A DNA stretch of 64,000 bases. Source: Ochotona curzoniae (taxonomy: Eukaryota; Chordata; Mammalia; Lagomorpha; Ochotonidae). The notes beneath the pieces are model-generated. The model saw only the letters and a program-made list of their open reading frames with translations, had not been told where the DNA came from and ran no database searches. The position numbers and the translations under genes were made by a program. The stretch lies in assembly GCF_017591425.1 (NCBI RefSeq), contig NW_024467104.1, positions 2,418,001 through 2,482,000 on the forward strand, written 5' to 3'. This document shows, piece after piece, positions 25,001 through 35,600 of this stretch (positions are counted from its first letter, which is position 1; the number at the start of each line of letters is the position of its first letter).

Positions 25001-26440
25001 TCTACAGTAGGGGTAAACAGCCATGCACTTTAGGGGCTAAGACTATGCCTACAAAGATCTTCACTAATCTATCTCACCCCAGTAAAGGGGCCGGGGTCGT
25101 TGGAATAACAATGAAAGAGCAGTAGAAGTGGAGCTCTCCCCAAGTACAAGTCCACGGCCAGAGATGTCTTGTATAGTTACTTTGAATGGATCTTGGCCCA
25201 GGAGAGAAAGGCAAGGCAGAAAACTGAGCACGTGTCTAGCAAGAAACTGACCTTTTGAGAGCCCACCATCAGGGAGACCAGAGCTCCTCAGTACAAACCC
25301 AGGTGGTGAGTACCTGGATAGGGGTCCCTGGGACCTGTCACAGGCAGTGGGGTTCTGGTCAGCAGACCCCCTGCTCCCACTCTAGGGGAGGTCTGATTTC
25401 GGCTAGACACAGAGTGGTACCTGCTGACACTTCTGTGGGTTGGATAGTGGGGCTGGTTGGATTGATCTAGACTTTAATGTCCACTGACATGTATGAGAGC
25501 TTAATGGGGTATGGGACAGATTGGAGCAGTATGCTGCATATACTGGCAAGCATGGGAATCAGGGCAGGGGGTATGCCTGGGGTGGGGTTATTTTGGGTCA
25601 TTCTGACTAGGCTGCAGCTCCCATTGGTTTGTGTGAGGGTTGTGTGTGTGGTGTGCAGGATCAGGCTGGGCTGCAGCACCCATTGGTTTGTGTGGAAGGC
25701 AGGGCTAGGGACAGAACCGACTCAGTAATTGCAATCACCAGCATGTGCATAAGCTAATTGGGACAATGAACTGTGTGTGCCTAACCCTGTGTTGGCAAGC
25801 ACACACAAGAACCAGGTCTGGGATCACATCAGATGAAGTTTCTATGGGGATCCTCCCAACTGAATTGCTGATCTCAAAACTCCAACCCTGAGGAGAATTG
25901 CAGGTTCCATGGTCTGATCATGGAATGCATGTGTTAGAGCTGGGCCTCTTCAGTGGTTTAAAGATGGAGCAGTGGACAGCATGTCCAGGTGCACATGGAG
26001 GATATGGTAGTTTATTGGAATCTGCAGAGAACATGGCATAGGACAGAGGAAAGAACAAATTGAACAACTACTCCAACCAAGTGATGGCAGTGAAAATCTG
26101 GGCAAACGGAGACTCTAAGGTGGACTATGTCAACCAGTGGATTCTGGAGAGATTTCATCATATTTGGAGTGGTGAAACAGACAATAGCTCAGGACTGTTG
26201 AATTATTAAAACCTCTTGAGCAGGACCCTCAGAGTATGCCCCACATCGGGGACTCTGGGGTGGTGTCAGGTGGATGTCCCAGGGTGGAGAGGTATTTGGG
26301 AGGGTGGGTGTGGCTTTTCCCCTTATCTCCCCTTTTACCCAGACACAGGAAGGAAAAAAAAGAGAGAGAGAGAAAATGTGGAAATAATGGTCTCACCCAC
26401 CTTCTTGTAGCCCTTAAAATCATCAAAAATAAAAATACTT
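22041..26440 (+). mobile_element. GC-rich composite retroposon, copy B (4.4 kb, inside L1 ORF2)
   Basis: A sharp GC-rich block within AT-rich L1 ORF2 sequence, whose two halves rejoin on either side (22021-22040 and about 26447 onward). The body is made of degenerate units with recurring words such as 'gagaaccagg', 'gggctgcagcacccattgg' and 'aggctatagt'. It is colinear with the minus strand of copy C: 25455-25580 pairs with 41090-40975, and 23340-23660 with about 41530-41200. The unique 3' segment is 25850-26400, with an A-rich end 'aataaaaatac'. A middle stretch (about 23770-25390) has no counterpart in copy C and contains an LTR. The target-site duplication is not clear. No coding potential seen; the short open frames are chance. 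Confidence 0.7.
23809..24540 (-). mobile_element. Probable solo LTR of an endogenous retrovirus, inside copy B
   Basis: On the minus strand the block begins tgtaggaaatgggg and ends in a polyadenylation-type run 'aaataaacgtttctgtctgc' followed by aaca, giving the TG...CA ends of an LTR with a poly(A) signal close to its 3' end. There is no primer-binding site or polypurine tract beside it, so it looks solo. A matching short target duplication was not found, so the ends are provisional. 24541-25390 to its right is unassigned. Confidence 0.5.
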
Positions 26441-27190
26441 GTCATTAAAAAATTAATACATCTCTATGCTTCACCATACTGAGAAATCTACTCAAGATGT
26501 GTCAAAGATCTAAATTTAAGATCTTAGGTTATGAATTTGCAGGAAGGAAATGTGGGGGGTATATTTAAAGACATTTGTGCAGATGAAAGTTTCTTGGATA
26601 AAAGCAAATCTGGGCAGATAAAATTACATCAAACTTAGAAGCTTTTGTACATAAGAGAAAACTATCAATAGAGTGAAGATACATCCCACAAAACGGGAAA
26701 AATACTTTCCAGCTGTTTAATGAACAGAGTTTTAATACCCAGAATCTATCAGCAACTCAAAAAAACTCAACAATAACAAAGCTAATCCATTTTGAAAAAA
26801 ATGGGCCAAGGATCTCAAAAGACACTTTTCAAAAGAAGAAATTTAAATGGCCAATAGCTACATGAAAAAAAAGCATTCAACGTCGCTAGCCATCAGGAAA
26901 ATGCAAACCAGAACTCCAATGAGATGCCACCTCATCCCTCTTAGAATGACAAGCAAGAGCAGATACTGAGGAGTAAGTGGAGAAAGGGGAACTCATATGC
27001 AGTGAGTGAGACTATAAATTAACACATGTGGGAAACAGATTGGAGATTCCTAGAAAACCAGAAAGAGCCCTGCTCTATGATCCAGCAAACCCTTCATTGA
27101 GTCTATGCCTAAAATCATGAACACATTGTATTAAAGACACCTGCACCACCAAGGTTATAGTAACACTGTTCCTAAGAGTTCATTAATAGC
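26441..27190 (+). mobile_element. LINE-1 ORF2 C-terminal segment (part 3 of the split host L1)
   Basis: Resumes at 'catctctatgcttcacc' and continues 'ttagaagcttttgtacataa', 'tttaatgaacagag', 'aaaaaaatgggccaagg', 'aaatggccaatagctacatg' and 'aatgagatgccacctcatccc', in L1 order, until a short insertion at about 27190. Confidence 0.75.
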
Positions 27191-27470
27191 AGGATGTTCA
27201 TTTTTCACTTTAGCTTAATTACATGTAATCTTTTTTCTTTTTTCCTTTATTTGCTATACCGTGGCCCCTTTAAGTATTGGGAAGTTACACTTGTTATAGT
27301 GAGGTGGATGAATAGGATATTGTAATAATTTGTGAAAAAATAATAAGGGAGTACATAGAGAGGAAAGTGGGGAAGCAGGGAGGGGGAAGCTCCTGTGCTT
27401 TTAAATATGTATCATGAAACTACGAGATTTAATCACTTTATATAAATCAAAAACCAAAAACTTTCAAAAT
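27190..27470 (+). mobile_element. Short L1 3'-UTR-type insertion
   Basis: Interrupts the L1 phrase 'ttcattaatagca / aaaaatatggaatcaacc'. It contains T-rich sequence, then 'aaagtggggaagcagggaggggg' and 'tatgtatcatgaaactacgag', like the purine-rich 3' UTR and tail of lagomorph L1s. Confidence 0.45.
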
Positions 27471-27685
27471 AGAAAAATATGGAATCAACCAAGATGTCCA
27501 CCATTAGATAAACAGATAATATGTATGTACAATTAAATTTTATTGTTACAAAAATTAAATTCTATTATTTGCATCAAAATAGTTGCTACTGGAGGATATC
27601 ACCTTGAGTGAAATAGACAAGGCACAGAAAGACAAATTCCACATTCTTTTCATTATGTGTGGGAGCTAGAATAAAAAAGAAAGTA
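27470..27685 (+). mobile_element. LINE-1 ORF2 3' end (part 4 of the split host L1)
   Basis: 'atatggaatcaaccaagatgtcc', 'cttgagtgaaatagacaagg' and 'cattatgtgtgggagctaga' are the final ORF2 and start-of-3'-UTR words of L1. Confidence 0.7.
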
Positions 27686-28010
27686 GGGGTCCAGTGCAAT
27701 GGCGCAGTGGCTAAATCCTCACCTTCTAAGAGCCAGGATCCCATATGGGTGCCAGTTCACATCCTGGCTACTCCACGTTCCATTCAGCTCCTTGCTTGTG
27801 GCCTGAGAGAGCAGTAGAGCATGACCCAAAACTCTGGGATCCTGCACCAATTTGGGAAACCTGGAAGAAGCTCCTGGCTCCTGGCTTTGGATCAGCTCAA
27901 CTCTGGCCACTTGCAGCCATTTGGGGGAGTGAACCAATGAATGGAACATCTCTCTCTCTCTGTCTGAAATTCTGACTTTCAAGTAAAGTAAGTAAATATT
28001 TTTTAAAAGA
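27686..28010 (+). mobile_element. Lagomorph C-type SINE, full length
   Basis: 'gggtccagtgcaatggcgcagtggctaaatcc' head, 'ggatcccatatgggtgcc' box, 'cttgtggcctgagagagcag' and 'gtaaagtaagtaaat' tail. Inserted just downstream of the L1 ORF2 end. Confidence 0.85.
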
Positions 28011-28640
28011 TCCCCCCAAAAACGAATTAGTAAGTGGAAAACTCACTATTCCTCAATAGATAAGAATAATACATAATATAAATAAGTAATATTTGCGAAC
28101 AAAGTGACATTTTGATATTACAAATTTTTTTCAGTATGAGTTAAAATGTATTTACACTACTTGAAATGTGTGGTTGCTTGAAAGACTTGAAAAATGTGAT
28201 TGCAAATGCTCAAGAACTTGAGGCATCCTCTGCTGCTTTCCCAGGTCACCAGGAAGGAGTTGGGTTGGAAATGAATCATCTGGGACATGAACTGGCTCCC
28301 CATATGGGATGCTGTCACTGCAGGCAGAGAGAGGCTTAGCCTGTTATGCAGTGGTGCTGGCCTCTCTACTTACTACTTGTTGAATTGTTTATTTAGTGGA
28401 TATTTAAGCTTTTGATTATAACCAGAGAAAAAAGTATGTCATTATTAAAAAAAATCAAATGAAAGAAAAAACAGAGGGTAGAAGGGAGGGTAGGCTGGGA
28501 AATATCATTGTGTCCTTAAACTGTGTCTATGAATTGCAAAAAAATGTTATTGCAAAAATTAAAGGAAAAAAAGAAAGGAAAGGAGGCAGGGATTTGAGGG
28601 AGGGAGGGAGATTAGGAATAGTTCAGTTGCTCATAACCCA
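28011..28640 (+). mobile_element. LINE-1 3' UTR, with a minus-strand SINE fragment at about 28195-28365
   Basis: AT-rich L1 3' UTR. 28540-28610 has 'ttgcaaaaattaaaggaaa' and a purine-rich run shared with 19200-19270. 28195-28365 reads on the minus strand as a C-SINE piece ('gaggccagcaccactgc', 'catatggggagcc', 'gacctgggaaagcagc'). Confidence 0.55.
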
Positions 28641-28659
28641 TGTGAAAGCGCCAATTCTC

Positions 28660-28800
28660 AGTTCAGGCTCCCAATTTGTGTACATCACGGGCAGTCGCAG
28701 GTAAATGCCCAAGTGTTTGGTTCCTGCCACTCATGTGGGAGACTTCAGGTGGTGCCTCCAGATCCCAACTTTGTTGTCCAGCCCCAGCTGTTGCATACAT
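28660..28800 (+). mobile_element. Old C-type SINE fragment
   Basis: 'gcccaagtgtttggttcctgccactcatgtgggagacttcagg' type order matches a worn C-SINE middle. No tail or duplication seen. Confidence 0.3.
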
Positions 28801-28839
28801 TGGAGGACTTTTACACTTTTCAGATTGCTATACATTTCA

Positions 28840-30516
28840 GGATACAATGGCAGGACAGGTGCAGGATGTATATTTCCAGTACGAAAAGAGGAGACAGGGA
28901 AATACAAAAGAGTAATCAGGCTAAAGCAAGACCCCAAATTAGCAGTTGCATCTTCATTCCCAGCTTCCTGGAGGACTATGACGAGGGCTGATCTCACATG
29001 GCTTGGGCAGCTCCACCTCTACAACTTTGCTGGCCAAACCTGCTTCACTTCTCATAGGGCACAGCCTCATCTATGAGGTTCTGTTCTGATACAGACTGTT
29101 GGCAGTAGCTCTGTCCCTGTAACCAATCTCTGTGTGAACCTCATTATGAAACATCCTTTAAAATCTGAGTGGAGGCCTCTGTTCCTCCATACTCTGTCGG
29201 CTTTTGCCCACACAGTTCCTCTGTGAGGCTTCATGCTGATGTCTGTAGCTTCTTTTTCCTAGCACACTGCTTGCAACATTTGCCCAATAGGTGTTATCAC
29301 ATTACTGGTGAGTGCTTTTCTGAGGTCTCTTCTGCAGTTCCATTAGCATCAACCTCAACCTCACAGCACAACCCCATCTGGCATCCCAGGCTTTCATTTG
29401 AAATCTCAGCAGAAGCTGCCATGATCCCATAACGCGTGCATTCTGCAGATTGCAGAACTAGAATCACGCAGATGATTCCAAGAGCTGCCACCAGCTGGAG
29501 CTGTGCCAGGACCTGCTGACTCAGAGCTGCAGTCATCTCTGAGAACTTGCCAGCATGTTGGAATTCAGAGCTTTCTCTTCCAGGCTCCTGGACCTGTGAT
29601 GGGAAGGGAAGCCTCCAAGATCTCTGAAACATGATAAGGGCCATTCTTGGACTGTCTTTACCATTTACACAGCCACCTGCAAGCATCTCACACTATTTTT
29701 TCAAGCATTATTTCTCAATTTCACTGTTCTGTATCAGATAGGCTTTTTTCTCTGTCCTTCCACTGGACAGCCTATAAATCTTACAAATCTTTCTCCTCTG
29801 CTCTCTTTTGCTCCCGAGTCTCTTTGTACCATTTAGTAACAGCAGCCAGTAACATGCGTACTGAAACCTGAAGACCTGGCTTCCTCAAAATCTTCTCTGC
29901 TAAACAAATGAGTCCACCATCTCCAATTTCATCCTCCCCTGGTGTTTCATAGACACAGAAACCCAACTTTTGTTTTTTTCTTTTTGCCACTGTTTACATG
30001 GTTAGTCTTCACATGTAATTTGCACTATAGCTCTCATTTCTACCTGAAAACTTATCAGCCTGGCCTTTATGGTCCACTTTTTAATAAGCATTCCATCTTT
30101 GCAAGCATATACCTAGCATAGAGTCCAGCATCTTATTGTCCAGATAAGTTCAGCGGCTTCTTGGGGAGACTTTCTCTGGTCTGAAGGTAGAGCTAACAGA
30201 GTAAAGTCCCAGTCAGTTAAAAGCTTGCAATGAAGGAATCTCAACTGAACTGGAACTGTGGTTATGCAGCAAGGTGGAAGAATCCACCATGGGGGGAGGG
30301 TTGTGAGAGGGGTGGGGGGAATCCCAGTGCCTATAAAACTGTATCACATAATACAATGTTATTAACAATAAAAAAATTAAAAAAAATAAGCATTCCAATT
30401 TTAAACTTTCATCAAAATCAGCCAAAATTCTCTGCTGACAACACTCTATGCTTTATCCAGCCTGTTCCTCTGAATTCTTTCAACCTGTTGTGTAATGTGA
30501 CCCATTGAGGCTGATG
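28840..30516 (-). mobile_element. ERVL-MaLR internal region, minus strand, interrupted
   Basis: Plus-strand words such as 'cttgggcagctccacc', 'gggcacagcctc', 'ggacctgtgatgggaaggg', 'gatctctgaaacatg' and 'cttctctgctaaacaaatgag' occur in the order of the antisense internal region of mammalian apparent LTR retrotransposons (THE1/MST-like). It carries no functional retroviral genes. It is split by an L1 insertion (30096-30384) and continues to its 5' LTR at 30862-31235. A 129-residue open frame here (29297-29686, minus) is part of this repeat. Confidence 0.65.
30083..30397 (+). mobile_element. LINE-1 3' end with 5' inversion, flanked by target-site duplications
   Basis: The 3' part (about 30222-30384, plus) matches 37567-37715: 'agcttgcaatgaa', 'gaatccaccatggggggaggg', 'cagtgcctataaaactgt' and an A-rich tail. 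The 5' part (30096-30185) is the reverse complement of about 37480-37580 in the same element family ('catagagtccagcatcttattgtcc'). The flanks aataagcattcca at 30083-30095 and 30385-30397 are identical. This is the classic twin-priming product. Confidence 0.85.
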
Positions 30517-30861
30517 TAACAGTGGTGAACAAATTCATCAGAGCAGTCTGACAGAGTGACAGAGATTTATTGAACCTGCTACAAGGGAGCAGTGGATAGG
30601 CAGGATAGTCAGAAGTTGACTACGGCTGCAATGTAGGCTACACTCCAAGAGGCACACTTGCAGTTGCTTCTGAGGGTGCATTTCCTGCAGGATCCAACAT
30701 GTTTTCCCAGGTATGTGATTTGCATTTCTGGCTAGAACTGACTGATGAGCCTGAATTGGGTTTAGCTTTTTGACTTTCCCAGTGCCTACACACTCTTCCC
30801 ATAAACCAATCCTACAGGTGCTTCCACATCTTCACATGCAGTTAATAACAAGTTTGTCATT
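30517..30861 (-). mobile_element. Probable LTR nested in the MaLR remnant
   Basis: On the minus strand ends '...ttcaataaatctctgtcac...ccactgttaca', a poly(A)-signal-bearing LTR 3' end with terminal CA. It separates MaLR internal sequence from its LTR. No target duplication confirmed. Confidence 0.4.
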
Positions 30862-31235
30862 AGTTCAACAGAAATATCCAAGAGAGGCAATTTATGAAGG
30901 AAGAGAGCTTGTTGTGGCTCATGGGTTGGAAGTTCACAATCCAAGACTAAGTGGTGTCTGGAGGAAGCTATGAATGGCACAGTGTGTATGGAGGAATGAT
31001 CACACAGCCAGTGGAGAAGCATAGAGGCACTGGGCAAAAGCTCTTCTCATATAACCAGCCTTCTCTCCAGAGCTGTACGTCAAGGGCACGCCTCCAGTTA
31101 CTGATGACTTCCCACAAGATTCAACTATTAGGTGTTATAATTGGACCAATGCTTCACTCTTAATCAATTCGTGTTAGCATAAGATGCTGGAGCTTAAACA
31201 TCTGCATGAGCTTGAGGAGCCACATCTTGTTCTTT
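30862..31235 (-). mobile_element. MaLR-type LTR, minus strand
   Basis: 'aaatatccaagagaggcaatttatgaagg', 'gtggctcatgggttggaag', 'ttcacaatccaagac' and 'cttcccacaagattcaac' follow the antisense MaLR (THE1/MST/MLT1) LTR order. Positioned as the 5' LTR of 28840-30516. Confidence 0.6.
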
Positions 31236-31795
31236 CTACAACATACAATCCACAAATATTTTTCTCCCATTTTTGTTGCCTTCCTTTGTTGGGCTAAATC
31301 ATTTAGTCTGGTATAGTCCCACTTGACAATTGTTCTTTTGACTGCAGTTGTGGAGTCATATTTATGCAGTCATACCAATACCAGTGTTCTGAAGATTTTT
31401 TCCTAGAAATTTTATAGTTTCAAATCTTATATTTAAGTTTTTACTCCAAGTTGGCTTTTGTATTGAATAAGAAAGGATGCAACTCTATTCTTTCCCATGT
31501 GAATAGCCAATTTCCCCAACATTATCTTTTAAAGATGCTGTCATTTTTCCATTGTGTATTCTTGACACCTTTGTTAAATGAAGATTGGCCATCTTTGTAT
31601 ATGGGTTTATTTCTGAAATGTTTGGTGGATTCCATTGGGCCATAGGTCTGTCTTTACAGCAGTACCAGACTGTTTTAATTCTATAGCTCTATAACACATT
31701 TTCACGTTAGAGAGTATGATGGTTATAGCTTCTTTTTTTCCTCCTCCAGATTGATTCAGCTATTTTGGGATGTTGGTTGTTCCTGTTGAGTTTTA
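31236..31795 (-). mobile_element. LINE-1 ORF2 3' region, minus strand
   Basis: The plus strand shows antisense L1 landmarks: 'tttcctagaaattttatagtttc', 'ccattgtgtattcttgacacctttg', 'gggtttatttctg', 'ccattgggccataggtctg' and 'agcagtaccagactgttttaatt'. Confidence 0.75.
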
Positions 31796-31846
31796 CAGTT
31801 CTTTCTACAGTTTACAGTTTACAGTTCTTTCTACAGTTTACAGTTT
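31795..31846. repeat. Exact 26-bp tandem duplication
   Basis: Two identical 26-bp units (31795-31820 and 31821-31846), each beginning acagttctttctacag, lie directly after the minus-strand L1 fragment. Confidence 0.9.
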
Positions 31847-31852
31847 CTTTCA

Positions 31853-32404
31853 GAAACATCAGTGGGATTTTACCAGGAACAACTGACAAAGTGAAATTAA
31901 AGTCCTGGATTTTCACAGGCAGATGTAGCACCTGAACAATCATATTTCTAATAACAATTCCAATAATGTGCGGGAATGAATACATATCAAAGTTATTGAT
32001 TAGTGGTAAGTTGGGCATGAACTACTCTGGTTTCTCCCCTTGCTCCCATCTTCTATGACCTGCTGTTAAACGGAAGTCTTAGATCCCTGAACTTAAGGCG
32101 ATTCTCAAGACCTTAAGTGCAGGAGTTTAAGCATGTTTTCTCTGGAACACTTTTTGCTATGACTGTTCTGTGCTCCAAATGTTTGCTTCTTTCTGTCCTT
32201 AAAAGGAACTTCGCACCACATTATCTTCTCTACTTCCTTATTACTCTGCTACATAGTTGTAGCACATCATCTTGGAAGAGCCACTACGTTTACTTCCATT
32301 AAAATGTAAGAATTATTTCGGGATTTCTTAGTTCAAATATTTTAAAGAGGATTCAGTTTATCCAGCTGCCTTTTGGGAGGAATCAGTTTGTAAATTAAAA
32401 TTGT
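31853..32404. other. Intergenic sequence, nothing recognised
   Basis: AT-rich, no gene or named repeat seen. Confidence 0.4.
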
Positions 32405-32685
32405 TGAGGGGACAGAGTGGTGCATAGCACGCGAATCCTCTGTCTGCAGTGACAGCATCCCATGTGGGAGCTAATTGCCTGAGGAAAAAGTGGAGGATGG
32501 CCCAAAGCTTTGGGCCCCTGCACCCATGTGGGAGACCTGCAGGGAGATCCTGGTTCCAGGCTCTGGACTAGGTCAGCTGTGGCTGCTGCAGGCTTTTGGG
32601 GAGTGATCCAGTGAATAGAAGATCTTTCTCTTTGTTTCTCTGATGTAACTCTGATATTCAAGTGAAATAAAGCAACCTTTAAAAA
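32405..32685 (+). mobile_element. C-type SINE
   Basis: 'ggggacagagtggtgcatagc' head, 'atggcccaaagctttgggcccctgcacccatgtgggagacctgc', 'ttggggagtgatccagtg' and a 'gaaataaagcaac' tail. Moderately diverged. Confidence 0.8.
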
Positions 32686-32689
32686 AGTA

Positions 32690-35600
32690 GAAAATATATA
32701 GCTGGCCTAGACATCAACTGTCTTCTATGGCCAAATGATAGTTAAATGACGCAAAACACAACTTTTGTGAATGCAACTATGCATAGGGCTACCACTCTGA
32801 CATCCATTCAGGTCTTCACTGGGGCCGTAACTCAATTTGGAATTTTCTCTTGTAGTTGTCTTAATTATTACTCAAATATATTATTTTGCTCTGTGATATA
32901 AGAATTTATTACTTTGGGGAATTATTCATTTTCATTAAGCAACAGAGTCTTTGATGGTCTTTGATGGAAATTCGTATTGTAGGATCAACCCATGTTTTAG
33001 GGCCCGACTGACAAAATGGTCTCCACGGGCTTGTTTTGGCTGGGCCTGATTCTCAGTCCCAAGATTAGAAACGTAAATGTCTTTGAGGCCCTTAAAAAAT
33101 TATTACAAATGTTTCAATATGTGGAGTAAATAGCCATAAAACTCATATTTTTGAATAATCATATGGTTTATAGACTTGCAGCAATATTTCACTACCTACT
33201 TGGATTTATGATGTCATAATTGGCCAACCGCAGCACCTATTTTTCCAGAATAGTCATAATCTTTGAGATCAGCTCTTGGGCTTGTTCCATTATACTTGTA
33301 AAGCTTTACCGTCATGCTCTAATTGATCTCTTTCGCCTGGAGGAATTTATTCATCCGGCAGTTATCTCCTGGATGGTGGTAGCTACAGCTCACACATACA
33401 TCAGATGGTCATTGTCTCAACAGGAAACACTCCACAACAAGAACATCTCTTGAATTATCAAGCTTGGCTAGTGCTTTCTGTGCCCATGTTTGTCTAGTAT
33501 TTCACTTTTGAATGGCGTATGTCCAGGTGAGCATTCAGAGACTGCTTTCTATTTCTGTCCAACAGTGAAGGGTCACTCGTACAGGACTGCTTGCGAGGGC
33601 TCAACGAGGCCCTACACACTGAAGTGGTGACTCAGTGAGCTGCTTTCCATACATGTTGAAAGGATTCCTGACCCTCATCACAGACCCATCACTTACAGAT
33701 TCAGAATTCATTGGTTGGACAGAAGCTCTGGGATGTTGTTCTATGGATTTAGCTCTGCTGTCCTGAGGCCTCTGCCTTCTACAGACGCCAGAAGAGGGAA
33801 TGGCAGTGAGAAGTGAAGGAGCGGCTGAGCAGGAAGTGACGATGGTGATGCTGTCCTCTTCATCCCGGCTTACAAAAGAAAAAAAAAAAAAAAGAAGAAA
33901 AAAAAGCAGCAGTTTTTCCAATTCTTGAAGAGTGTGTTTTTAAAGTTCATTTTGTTTGCAAGTAGGATTCCACCATGAAAAAGGCATTTGAGCACATCTG
34001 GTTTGCTACATTTGCTTTATCGGAAGAGAACATTTAAGCCCAGAGAAGTTACTTAACCCTATTCCTCAGAAAACATTCCTTCCCAAATTCTTGTCAATGG
34101 GGTTGTAACACCAGCACTTCACTTGTTGTTTCAGGAGGAGTCATGGATTCATGAAAGTAAAAACCAGAAGACGCAAGTCCAGAACAGGGCCGTGAGGATG
34201 GCACCTGCAGCCCGGCTGAGACACTGAGATGCCAGGAGGCAGCACTTCCCACACCACCAATTACATTGTGGGATTCTCTCTTCCAGGAATATCCATTTTC
34301 CACATTAGCTTCTCCAGAGTTCTTGTTACAAATGTATTTCTTTCTGAACTTACCAGTTCTGACAATTGCTGCCCATGCTCTCAATATCTTGTGATCGTCT
34401 GGCACCAGGGGAGCATTAATATCTCTGCTAACTATTATTCCCTGGTTGATGTATTAGGTGCTGATTACTGCCTTGGCAAAGTATGTATTCCTATTCCATT
34501 TTATGGAAGACAGTTTTGAAGTGTTGGAAAGATAAACAACTTGTCCAAAAGGTCACAGAGATAAAATTTAAATGCTGTTAGAAACATTTGGAAAGCATGT
34601 TCAATAGTTTCTGGAATATACTTTATCTCTCAATGTAATAGAATTGCATTATTCACATTACCTCATAGACAAAGAGCTGGCTCTTGTGTTCCTGAGAGGG
34701 ACACCTGTAAAGCTAAGCCAAATACAAACTGTAGGGACCATAAATCCATGGAAAAGGCAATGACTCATCTTCTTTGGGCTGATTCTTCGTGGGTATTGGA
34801 AAACAACCTTTGCATGCATCCTACCAGGAAACAGGGCCAGTGTGCCCAGTTTTCTCTGGTGTTGTCAGAAGAGATTCAGAGTTTATCACGTCACTCTTTC
34901 TCCAGGGGGTCAACTCTTTTGCCATCTTGCTCAAGCAGTCTGTTAGTGTCATTTGTTTTTGAATTATGAAGCTTTCTGATCCTATCGAACCCATTGGAGG
35001 CTTTATCATCTTGTACATACAGACTATCACGTGTTCTGAGATGCTGCTTGCGCATAAGGTGATACGGGAACTAGAGGGCCTGTTTCTCTTTGACTGCAGT
35101 TCTCCGGTGATTTACCTCATGGTGCTTTCAGTGTGTGATGTTGGAGCTGTGAGATGCCAGTTTTTTTTCTTTAGATCTGAAAGCAGGAATACTATTTCCA
35201 TGTTTCCCTGGTTCCAGCCCCGGCATGGGATAGGAAGCAATGAGTCAGGGAGTTGAAAGGCTCAAGGGGTAAGTGACTGACATGGAATGACATCATTTCC
35301 TCCATGTGCTGTCTGAGAACCAGCTTTGTAGTCTTGGTGCCACTTCCTTCCATGATAGAAAGAGAGAAAATCTAGACCGACATGAGTATTGCAGTGGAGG
35401 AAGCAGACGTAGAGGGGTTGTGAGTCCTAGGCCACTGTCCTTCACCTTTCCAGCTGGCAGCCGGAGGTGTGTGAGAGCATCTTCTGGGCTGACGGGATGG
35501 GCGTGGCCAGGAGTGGGAGGTAGCTTTGATCGGATTGGTTTGGCCAATTAGCCTGGTTTACTGAAGGATTCTACTTTCTTCTCAACCCAGTCCCCGTCTC

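Noticed and set aside
23809..25390. A full endogenous provirus inside copy B
   Set aside because: Only one LTR-like end structure is visible, with no primer-binding site, polypurine tract or gag/pol/env phrases next to it.
29297..29686. A 129-codon minus-strand open frame with a hydrophobic centre (LQLVAALGIICVILVL)
   Set aside because: It lies within sequence matching the antisense MaLR internal region; the open frame is a chance or relic frame of that repeat, with no independent gene features.
33183..33600. Stretch that on the minus strand looked briefly like spliced coding sequence (EQAQELISKIMTIL)
   Set aside because: Stops in every frame and no protein I can name; kept as unassigned.
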